Position numbers and translations under genes: made by a program
Source of the DNA: VFZS01 sp964353255
GTDB taxonomy: Bacteria > Acidobacteriota > Terriglobia > Bryobacterales > Bryobacteraceae
Assembly: GCA_964353255.1 (NCBI GenBank)
Contig: CAYGVJ010000185.1
Coordinates: forward strand, 1-8,828
Direction of reading: 5' to 3'
DNA: 8,828 nt
The notes under the pieces: generated by a model
Database searches by the model: none
Told to the model about the DNA's origin: nothing
What the model saw: only the letters and a program-made list of their open reading frames with translations
In this document: positions 1 through 5,304 of the stretch, piece after piece
Layout: each line of letters opens with the position of its first letter
Position numbering within the stretch: position 1 is the first letter of the stretch

Positions 1-51
1 ACGCCACTGGGCGTCCCGCCCAGGCAATCCCTCGCTACGTACGGATTACGG

Positions 52-78
52 CCAGATCCAGTAGCGGCTGCGCCTCCT
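52..78. repeat. 27-bp direct repeat, outer copy (matches inside hpnD)
   Basis: These 27 bases are identical, in the same orientation, to positions 892-918 inside the 3' part of hpnD. The flanking bases differ on both sides (g against a on the left, c against g on the right), so the match is exactly 27 bases. Read on the minus strand it would encode EAQPLLDL, as in HpnD residues 215-222, then leave homology and reach a stop at 35-37. Chance identity of this length is negligible, so this is a displaced fragment of hpnD, a trace of recombination, or an assembly artefact. The two copies bracket the toxin-antitoxin genes. Confidence 0.9.
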
Positions 79-89
79 CCCTCACCACA

Positions 90-116
90 GGGACAAGGCG
101 CGGCGCGTTGTATGAT
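90..116 (+). promoter_or_regulatory. possible promoter of the toxin-antitoxin pair
   Basis: A near-consensus -10 hexamer, TATGAT, sits at 111-116. A weak -35-like GGGACA lies at 90-95 with a 15-base spacer, shorter than ideal. Transcription from this -10 would begin at about 122-124, on the ATG at 123, implying a leaderless message. This agrees with the lack of a convincing Shine-Dalgarno sequence before that ATG. Sequence resemblance only. Confidence 0.3.
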
Positions 117-122
117 TGGAAT

Positions 123-305
123 ATGAACGACGTTTCGCCGAACATGGCTGTCGCGGATCCCCGCCGTCCGGCAGCCGAGTGCCCGGCCTCGGAATTTGGC
201 CGCGCGCTCCGGCGGCTGAGCGACCAGATCGCCGCCTCCAACGATAAGCCCCTGTCGATCGACGACGTTCAGCGCGCCGCCCGGGATGCCGCGGCTCCGG
301 ACTAG
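123..305 (+). CDS. putative antitoxin of a PIN-toxin (VapBC-like) pair
   Basis: This encodes a 60-residue protein, rich in Ala, Asp and Arg, ending 6 bases before a PIN-domain gene. The function is inferred from that arrangement: small VapB-type antitoxins usually precede and are cotranscribed with their VapC toxin and neutralise it by direct binding. I see no recognisable ribbon-helix-helix, AbrB or Phd DNA-binding motif. The middle (about residues 24-40, from EFGRALRRLSDQIA) looks helical, and a second charged helix may follow (SIDDVQRAARDAA), which would suit toxin binding. I chose the ATG at 123; an in-frame TTG at 108 and an ATG at 144 are alternatives. No good Shine-Dalgarno precedes any of them. 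It may also be an uncharacterised small protein unrelated to toxin control. Confidence 0.6.
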   Translation: MNDVSPNMAVADPRRPAAECPASEFGRALRRLSDQIAASNDKPLSIDDVQRAARDAAAPD

Positions 306-311
306 CCTTGC

Positions 312-719
312 ATGCCTCGCGTTTTCGTCGATAGCGGTGTCCTCATCCTGGCCGCCCGCGGTGAGGAACGTGTTCGCGACATCGCGCTCCGCTGGTTGGA
401 GGATCCCCAGTCGCTACTCCTGAGCAGCCCCTTCGTGCACCTCGAAGTCGTGCCCCAGGCAGCCTTCAACCACCGCAGCCTGGAACTGGAGTTCTATGCC
501 TTGTTTTTCCGGCACGCCGTGTCGCTTGAGAACACGAGGCAGATTGTTGGCGAGGCGGTTGGCATCTCAACTCGCTGCGGTGTCGCACCGATGGACGCTC
601 TGCATGTGGCCGCCGCCAGCCTACTCCGGGCCGATCTGTTGCTCACCGCGGAGAAACCTGGGAAATCGATCTATCGGGCCGACGTCGTCCCAGTCCGCTA
701 CTATCTTGCCCTGAAATAG
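312..719 (+). CDS. PIN-domain ribonuclease toxin (VapC-like)
   Basis: This is a 135-residue protein, the normal size for a single PIN domain. PIN toxins are Mg2+-dependent ribonucleases that cut tRNA, rRNA or mRNA and stop growth when not bound by the antitoxin. The N-terminus has the characteristic beta strand with the first acidic residue (FVDSGVLI, D7). A second acid is E45 in HLEVVPQA, the third is D95 in PMDALHVAAA, and the last is E114 in LLLTAEK, where many family members have Asp; D108 is nearby. The acidic quartet therefore looks complete, and the domain is probably active. It starts 6 bases after the antitoxin stop and converges with hpnD, 14 bases stop to stop. The family assignment is firm from motifs; the cellular target cannot be told. 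Confidence 0.82.
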   Translation: MPRVFVDSGVLILAARGEERVRDIALRWLEDPQSLLLSSPFVHLEVVPQAAFNHRSLELEFYALFFRHAVSLENTRQIVGEAVGISTRCGVAPMDALHVAAASLLRADLLLTAEKPGKSIYRADVVPVRYYLALK

Positions 720-733
720 CCCAGGTCACTTCT

Positions 734-1558
734 TCAGGCGAACCGTCCCCTCAGCACCACCCGGCACTTCTCCCACACCGGCAGGCTCACCCGCCGATCC
801 AGCACTGCGTAGCCGGCGCGCTCGACACGCTCGAGCAAACGCCGGTAGATCTCGACCAACACCCACAGAAACCGCCGGCCCGACGGCTCCACCAGATCCA
901 GTAGCGGCTGCGCCTCCTGGTAGTAGCCGCGCGCCCGCGCCGCCTCGAACCGCAAGAGTTCCAGAAATGCCGGCGTGCGTTCCCAGGGCGTAGCTGCGAA
1001 CCGCTCCAGATCCTCCGCGGGCACGTACACCCGTCCGCGCCCGGCGTCCTCGCGGAGGTCCCGCAGGATGTTGGTCAACTGAAACGCCACCCCGCACTTC
1101 TCCGCCAAAGGGAGCGCCTGCGGGGAGCGGAAACCCAGGATGTGAATCACCGCCAGGCCCACCACCGAGGCCACTTGGTGGCAATACCGGTAGAGCTCCT
1201 CGAAGGTCTCGATGCGGCGCGGATCGAGGTCCGAGCGGACGCCCTCGATCATCTCGAAGAAGTACTCGCGCGGGATGCCGTACCGCCGCACGCTGTCGTG
1301 GAACGCCGGCCACAGGGGATGAGAGCTGTAGCGGCGCTCCAGCGCCGCCTCCAGTTCGGCACGCCAGACCTCGATGGCCGCCCGGGCCGCCCCGGGCTCG
1401 TCGCTCAGATCATCACACCGCCGCATGAAAGCGTACAGCGCACACATGGCGTGGCGTTGCGACCGTTCGAGTAGCACGAAAGCGTAGTAGAAGTTACGCG
1501 CGCGCCGGCGGGCCACCCGGCGGCAGTACGAGTAGGATTGCTCCAGCGATAGGCTCAT
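734..1558 (-). CDS. hpnD: presqualene diphosphate synthase HpnD
   Basis: This is a 274-residue member of the squalene/phytoene synthase family. HpnD condenses two farnesyl diphosphates head to head to presqualene diphosphate, the first step of the bacterial HpnCDE route to squalene. The first aspartate-rich motif is DDLSDE (49-54). The second is in NILRDLREDAGRGRVYVP (163-180), with D167 and D171 as the Mg2+-diphosphate ligands. The run QLTNILRDLRED and the short C-terminus favour HpnD over HpnC. The frame is open far upstream, but the ATG at 1558 is chosen because homology begins there and its ATGA overlaps the hpnC stop by 4 bases, a typical coupled start. It is the last gene of the operon, and no hpnE follows. 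Residues 214-223 are encoded by the 27-base repeat (892-918) whose second copy lies beyond the toxin-antitoxin genes. Confidence 0.93.
   Translation of the reverse strand: MSLSLEQSYSYCRRVARRRARNFYYAFVLLERSQRHAMCALYAFMRRCDDLSDEPGAARAAIEVWRAELEAALERRYSSHPLWPAFHDSVRRYGIPREYFFEMIEGVRSDLDPRRIETFEELYRYCHQVASVVGLAVIHILGFRSPQALPLAEKCGVAFQLTNILRDLREDAGRGRVYVPAEDLERFAATPWERTPAFLELLRFEAARARGYYQEAQPLLDLVEPSGRRFLWVLVEIYRRLLERVERAGYAVLDRRVSLPVWEKCRVVLRGRFA
892..918. repeat. 27-bp direct repeat, inner copy (within hpnD)
   Basis: This is identical to positions 52-78, 840 bases away in the same orientation. It lies in frame in hpnD and encodes residues 214 (part) to 223 (part), including EAQPLLDL. Since it is part of an intact conserved gene, this copy is the likely source. 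Recombination between the copies would delete the toxin-antitoxin pair and replace the HpnD C-terminus after residue 222 with AVIRT and a stop. Confidence 0.9.
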
Positions 1559-2475
1559 ACCACCATGAACACCGGCAGGAATGCCTGGGCCACTGCTCGC
1601 GCCAGCAGCCGGACGCGCTCCACGCGCGAGATCGCGGGGCGGCGCCGCAGCACGTCGTAGTCCTGGCGCTCGATCTTCTCCAGAATCCGCAGCCCACCTC
1701 GGCTGAATAGCTCGATATCCACCGCCAGCCTCCGGTCCACCATGCCGGCCAGCGGCAGCCCTTCGAGGAACCGTTGCCGGGCCACCTCGACCAGCTCCTT
1801 CATTACCGCGCGAAACGCCGGGCTGCTCTGGCGGGCCAGCAGGTCCGCGAGAGGGTAGCCGTGCCGCTCCAGCGCCTCCAGCGGCAGATACACCCGCCCC
1901 TTTGCCAGGTCCACCGAGACGTCCTGGCAGAAATTGGCCAGTTGCAGGGCGGTGCAGGTGGCGTCCGACAGCTTCTGCCGCTCCTGGTCCCGGTAGCCGC
2001 ACAGGTGCAGCACCAGCCGGCCGACCGGGTTGGCCGAATAGCGGCAGTAGGCGAACAGTTCTTCCCAGGTGCGGTAGCGGGTGACCGTCTGGTCCTGGAC
2101 GAATGCCTGGATCAAATCGGCGAACGGCTCCATCAGCAGCTCATGCCGCTCCACCGTTCGACGCAGGGCCACGAACACCGGGTGGGTGGTTCTGCCGGCG
2201 TACATCGCCTCCAGCTCACCGCGCCACCACTCCAGCTTCCGCAGGCTCTCGGAGGGGTCGCCTAGCTCGTCGCCCAAGTCGTCGGCCCAGCGGCAGAATG
2301 CATAGACGTTGTAGAAATCCTGACGCAGGCGCCGGGGCAGCAAAAAGGTAACGACGTGGAAGTTCTCGTAGTGCCGCCGGGCGAGCCAGCGCGTGTACTG
2401 CTCAGCCTCGCTCAGGCTGTAGGTGCGCGCCAGGGCTTGCTCGGATCGCACAAAGTCCTTGGGCGCCAGGTACAC
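1555..2475 (-). CDS. hpnC: hydroxysqualene synthase HpnC
   Basis: This is a 306-residue member of the squalene/phytoene synthase family, paralogous to the HpnD downstream of it. HpnC converts presqualene diphosphate to hydroxysqualene, which HpnE then reduces to squalene. The HpnC-like signature is HYENFHVVTFLLPRRLR (35-51). The first aspartate motif is ADDLGDE (64-70) and the second is NFCQDVSVDLAKGRVYLP (181-198), with D185 and D189. The GTG at 2475 has no clear ribosome site. An in-frame GTG at 2451 has AAGGA 4 bases ahead and is an alternative that loses only 8 residues. The gene begins 6 bases after the preceding dehydrogenase stop, in the same reading frame, so one TAA (2482-2484) separates the two proteins. 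Its stop overlaps the hpnD ATG. The family call is strong; the exact start is uncertain. Confidence 0.92.
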   Translation of the reverse strand: MYLAPKDFVRSEQALARTYSLSEAEQYTRWLARRHYENFHVVTFLLPRRLRQDFYNVYAFCRWADDLGDELGDPSESLRKLEWWRGELEAMYAGRTTHPVFVALRRTVERHELLMEPFADLIQAFVQDQTVTRYRTWEELFAYCRYSANPVGRLVLHLCGYRDQERQKLSDATCTALQLANFCQDVSVDLAKGRVYLPLEALERHGYPLADLLARQSSPAFRAVMKELVEVARQRFLEGLPLAGMVDRRLAVDIELFSRGGLRILEKIERQDYDVLRRRPAISRVERVRLLARAVAQAFLPVFMVV

Positions 2476-2481
2476 GAAATC

Positions 2482-3522
2482 TTACGGGATGATGGCGGTC
2501 TTGAGGTGGCCGTTGTGGCTCATCAGGTAGCGCATCACGCCCAGCAGGTTGGCCAGCGGCTCTTCGCGGTTGACGAAGTCGCGGGCGGTGATGACTCCCT
2601 GGGCGATCAGATCCAGCGCCTTGCGGATGTGTAGCGGCGTGTGGTGGAAGCTGGCTTTGCAGGTGATCTCGGAATAGTGCACCAGGGAGGTAGCCAGCGA
2701 AACCCGCGTGTCACTGGGGCAGCCGCCGAAGAAGTTCACGGTGCCGCCTTTCCGCACCAGTCGCACGCACAGCTCCCAAGTCTGCGGCTTGCCCACCGCT
2801 TCGACGGCCACGTCGGCGCCGCGACCGCGGGTCAAGTCCCGGACCGCGCGAACCGGATCCTCGATCTCGCTCGCCAGCAACAGTTCGTCAGCCCCCAGCG
2901 CCTCGGCGTGCTCAAGCTGCGTCCGCCGCTGGCCCAGGGCGATCACCCGCGCGCCCCGCGTCTTCGCCAGCCGCACAAACATCAACCCGATCGGCCCCAG
3001 CCCGACCACCGCCACATCGTCTCCCGGCCGCATCCCCGTCTCTTCCAAACCTCGCAGGACGCAAGCCAGCGGCTCGGCCAGCGCCGCGTCCTGATAGCTG
3101 ACGTGCGCGGGCAGCTCGTGCGTGTTGCGCTCCACGATCCGCCCAGGGATGCGAATGTACTCGGCATACGCCCCGTTGTTGAACAGCAGATCCTCACACA
3201 GATTCTCCAGGCCGCGCTGGCAGTAGTAGCATTCCCGACAAGGCGCGGAATTGGCGGCCACCACCCGCTGGCCCAGGCGAAGCCCTGTCACGCTCTGCCC
3301 CAGGGCCACCACGTCTCCGGCCAGCTCGTGGCCGAACACCGCCGGGGGAATAATCATGCGCGCGTGGTAGCCGCGCCGGAAGACCTTGACATCGGTGCCG
3401 CACGTCAGGGCCGCCTTCACGCGCACCAGCACGTCCGAGGCGCCGATTTCCGGCACGGCGACCGGCTCTATGCGGAGCTGCTCCTTCCCATAGAGAACGG
3501 CAGCCAGCATCTCTGTTCTCAC
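2482..3522 (-). CDS. zinc-dependent medium-chain dehydrogenase, second of a tandem pair
   Basis: This 346-residue MDR enzyme should oxidise an alcohol or reduce a carbonyl with a nicotinamide cofactor. The N-terminal GroES-like domain has catalytic zinc ligands C41 (CGTD), H65 and E66 (FGHE) and probably E150 (LAEP). This Cys-His-Glu-Glu set is that of the sorbitol/polyol dehydrogenase group. The structural zinc site is C95-x2-C98-x2-C101-x7-C109. The Rossmann motif is GLGPIG (174-179). Strand beta-2 ends ARVIALGQRR with no acidic residue and with R199 and R200, which suggests NADP(H). The GTG at 3522 is preferred because it forms a GTGA overlap with the upstream stop and has a Shine-Dalgarno 8 bases ahead; GTG 3531 and ATG 3510 are alternatives. 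The substrate is unknown. Its position in the operon suggests work on the hopanoid side chain or another polyol precursor. Confidence 0.9.
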   Translation of the reverse strand: MRTEMLAAVLYGKEQLRIEPVAVPEIGASDVLVRVKAALTCGTDVKVFRRGYHARMIIPPAVFGHELAGDVVALGQSVTGLRLGQRVVAANSAPCRECYYCQRGLENLCEDLLFNNGAYAEYIRIPGRIVERNTHELPAHVSYQDAALAEPLACVLRGLEETGMRPGDDVAVVGLGPIGLMFVRLAKTRGARVIALGQRRTQLEHAEALGADELLLASEIEDPVRAVRDLTRGRGADVAVEAVGKPQTWELCVRLVRKGGTVNFFGGCPSDTRVSLATSLVHYSEITCKASFHHTPLHIRKALDLIAQGVITARDFVNREEPLANLLGVMRYLMSHNGHLKTAIIP

Positions 3523-4580
3523 TGTGACCACCTTCTGTGCGGTTGTACCACTATTTTCAAGGATTTCTCGTCCGGGTGCAACGCCAGCTCGATCGCCCGG
3601 CTGATTTCGTCCAGCGGCAGCCGGTGCGATATCAGGTCCTCGACCGGAAGCGCGCCGTCAAAAACCAGTCTAGCAGACTCTTTCTGGAGATCGATTGAGG
3701 CGCTGTAGCACCCCAGTATCGTCCTTTCACCTACACAAATGTCCACTCCTGACAATTCTACCTTTTCTTGACCGGAGGTTTGGGAGAACAGCAGTATCCG
3801 GCTGCCCGGGCGCGAGCAGCGGATGGCCTCCTGGACCGCGCCGGGAAATGACGCGGCTACGATGACCAGGTCGGCGCCCCGCCCCCCGCTCAAGGCCGCG
3901 ATCTTCGGCCGGATGTCGCCCTCGCCGGGATCCCAGGCCGCTTCAGCCCCGGAACGCAACGCCAGACGGCGCCGCTGCTCCATGGGCTCGGTCGCCACAA
4001 CCCTGGCCCCGGTGCGCCGCACCAGCATGGTGAAAAGCAGCCCAATCGGCCCTTGCCCAAGAATCAGGGCCAACTGGTAGGGTTGCGGATCCACCAGCAC
4101 TACCGCCTTCAGGCAGGTGTTCACCGGCTCAACCAAGCAGGCCCGCTCGAAACTCACGCCGTCCGGGATCTTTTCCACGCCCCGCTGGACAATCCAGTCC
4201 ATGACCCGCACATATTCCGCGAAACCGCCGCCGGCAGGCTCGAAGCCCGCCGTGACCCCCACCTTCCTGTAAGTCGCGCACTGCGCGTACAGCTTGCGCC
4301 GGCAGTAGAAGCAGTCCGTGCAGGGGACATGGTGGAACAGGACCACGCGGTCGCCGGGCTGGTACTCGGTTACTCGCTGGCCCACCGCCGCCACCACCCC
4401 GGCGGTCTCGTGCCCGAAGATCCTGGGCGGGGGCAGCAGGTTGTGCTCGATCTTCTTCAAGTCGGTGTGGCAGATGCCGCAGCTTTCCACCTCGACCAGC
4501 ATCTCTCCAGGCCCGAACGCCGGCACCGGCACAACCTCCACCGACAAGCGGCCGCTGCCGACATAGACCGCCGCCCGCAT
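3519..4580 (-). CDS. zinc-dependent medium-chain dehydrogenase, first of a tandem pair
   Basis: This is a 353-residue MDR dehydrogenase. Catalytic zinc ligands are C37 (CHTD), H57 and E58 (FGHE) and probably E151 (LVEP), the polyol-dehydrogenase pattern. The structural zinc cysteines are C87, C90, C93 and C101 (x2, x2, x7). The nucleotide motif is GQGPIG (175-180). Strand beta-2 ends ARVVATEP, and E198 suggests NAD(H), unlike the NADP-like partner downstream. The ATG at 4580 matches the usual family N-terminus (MRAAVY). A TTG at 4604 with GGAG ahead would add 8 residues and overlap hpnG by 11 bases. It lies 13 bases after hpnG and overlaps the next dehydrogenase as GTGA. Bases 3661-3780, in its C-terminal half, are only about 48 % GC by hand count, well below the surroundings. 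The substrate cannot be read from sequence; a hopanoid side-chain role is inferred from context. Confidence 0.9.
   Translation of the reverse strand: MRAAVYVGSGRLSVEVVPVPAFGPGEMLVEVESCGICHTDLKKIEHNLLPPPRIFGHETAGVVAAVGQRVTEYQPGDRVVLFHHVPCTDCFYCRRKLYAQCATYRKVGVTAGFEPAGGGFAEYVRVMDWIVQRGVEKIPDGVSFERACLVEPVNTCLKAVVLVDPQPYQLALILGQGPIGLLFTMLVRRTGARVVATEPMEQRRRLALRSGAEAAWDPGEGDIRPKIAALSGGRGADLVIVAASFPGAVQEAIRCSRPGSRILLFSQTSGQEKVELSGVDICVGERTILGCYSASIDLQKESARLVFDGALPVEDLISHRLPLDEISRAIELALHPDEKSLKIVVQPHRRWSQ
3531..3536 (-). promoter_or_regulatory. Shine-Dalgarno of the second dehydrogenase
   Basis: AGAAGG on the minus strand lies 8 bases before the GTG at 3522. It would overlap the rival GTG at 3531, so it decides in favour of 3522, which also overlaps the preceding stop as GTGA. 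It lies inside the last codons of the first dehydrogenase. Confidence 0.6.
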
Positions 4581-4593
4581 CTCGCGTGGGACG

Positions 4594-5304
4594 TCAGGGT
4601 TCAAACCGGCACTCCGCTACGAAATCTCCCAAGGCCCGCGCCGCCAGCCGCGAGCGCCGTTCCAGCCGGATAAGCTCCGGGATCAACAGACGCGGTCGCG
4701 CCAGCGCCGCACGCAAGATACGGCTGCGGCTAAAACGCCCCTGCCGGTCTCGAGCAGCTTCCAGATCCAGCCGCAGGTCCTCGCCGGCCAAGTCCAGCAC
4801 CACGCGCACGCAGAAAAACGGCATGCCCGCGGCGCGGGCCTCGCTGGCCACAGCGGCCGCTTCCATATCCACTGCGGCGGCGCCCGCCTGCCGCAGTCGC
4901 ACCTTGTCCTCGACGGTCCGGACCACCCGATCGACCGTCACCAGGCACCCCGACCGGAACCTCTGCCCCGTGCGGGGTATTCCGGCAGTATAACTCATGT
5001 GCTCCCCGGCAGCCTCAACCCGGGAAGCCACAAAGATCTCGCCTGGAGCGAAGTCCGGTTCCAGAGCCCCGCACCAGCCGGTGCTCACGGCCGCGTCCAC
5101 TCGCTGGCGCCCCAAGGTCAGGCGCACTGCCCCTCGCGCCAGTTCCGGTCCAGGGCCGTCTGCCACCATGAGTAATCGCTGACCGGCCAGCTCGCCAGCC
5201 CACGAGAACCGCAGCGGCCAACCCAGCCTCTCCGGCCGCTGGCATCGCCGGAGAATGCCGCGCAGCTCCTTCGCCTCGGCCGCCACCAGCAGGATGGTTC
5301 GCAT
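4594..5304 (-). CDS. hpnG: adenosylhopane nucleosidase/phosphorylase HpnG
   Basis: This 236-residue protein is of the purine nucleosidase/phosphorylase superfamily. HpnG removes adenine from adenosylhopane, giving ribosylhopane (or its phosphate), the precursor of bacteriohopanetetrol and aminotriol. Visible superfamily motifs are the glycine-rich STGWCGALEPDFAPGEI (74-90), the nucleoside-binding VDMEAAAVA (145-153) with E148, and D171 in VVLDLAGE, the probable acid that protonates the leaving adenine. The E148 to D171 distance of 23 residues equals that between E174 and D197 in E. coli MTA/SAH nucleosidase. At the N-terminus, E10 or E13 may take the other catalytic role. The ATG at 5304 directly follows the hpnA stop (TAGATG), so translation is probably coupled; no strong Shine-Dalgarno is seen. 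An ordinary MTA/SAH nucleosidase is the alternative, but the operon and the divergent N-terminus favour HpnG. Confidence 0.9.
   Translation of the reverse strand: MRTILLVAAEAKELRGILRRCQRPERLGWPLRFSWAGELAGQRLLMVADGPGPELARGAVRLTLGRQRVDAAVSTGWCGALEPDFAPGEIFVASRVEAAGEHMSYTAGIPRTGQRFRSGCLVTVDRVVRTVEDKVRLRQAGAAAVDMEAAAVASEARAAGMPFFCVRVVLDLAGEDLRLDLEAARDRQGRFSRSRILRAALARPRLLIPELIRLERRSRLAARALGDFVAECRFEP

Noticed and set aside
7..23. Hairpin CTGGGCG-TCC-CGCCCAG near the left edge as a terminator
   Set aside because: The 7-base stem is perfect, but no T run follows on either strand. It may be a terminator-like structure of an outside gene, but the evidence is thin.
2..125. Plus-strand frames open from the left edge (stops at 62-64 and 124-126) as the 3' end of an upstream gene
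   Set aside because: Both are short, and neither translation is recognisable. A gene ending here is possible but cannot be shown from this window.
35..241. Minus-strand open frame ending in EAQPLLDL-AVIRT, as a remnant hpnD gene
   Set aside because: Only the 27 repeat bases match hpnD. The rest is antisense to the antitoxin and shows no similarity, so it is not a pseudogene that can be supported as such.
710..738. Inverted repeat cctgaa / ttcagg across the convergent stops as a bidirectional terminator
   Set aside because: The stem is only 6 bases with a 17-base loop and no T tract. This could easily be chance.
1559..2002. N-terminal extension of the hpnD frame up to 2002
   Set aside because: It overlaps hpnC out of frame, and the sequence is low-complexity Gly, Ala, Pro and Arg. 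Family homology starts at the ATG at 1558, which is coupled to the hpnC stop.
2641..3708. Plus-strand open frame of 355 codons opposite the dehydrogenases, with other long plus-strand frames at 5632-6414, 6252-7205 and 7643-8488
   Set aside because: They lie antisense to well-supported genes with catalytic motifs. Their products are rich in His, Arg, Gln and Pro with no family features. Long antisense frames are expected in GC-rich coding DNA.
3661..3790. Internal minus-strand promoter (TAGAAT and TTGTCA hexamers) in the GC-poor patch
   Set aside because: No -35 and -10 pair occurs at proper spacing. The hexamers overlap each other rather than forming a promoter.
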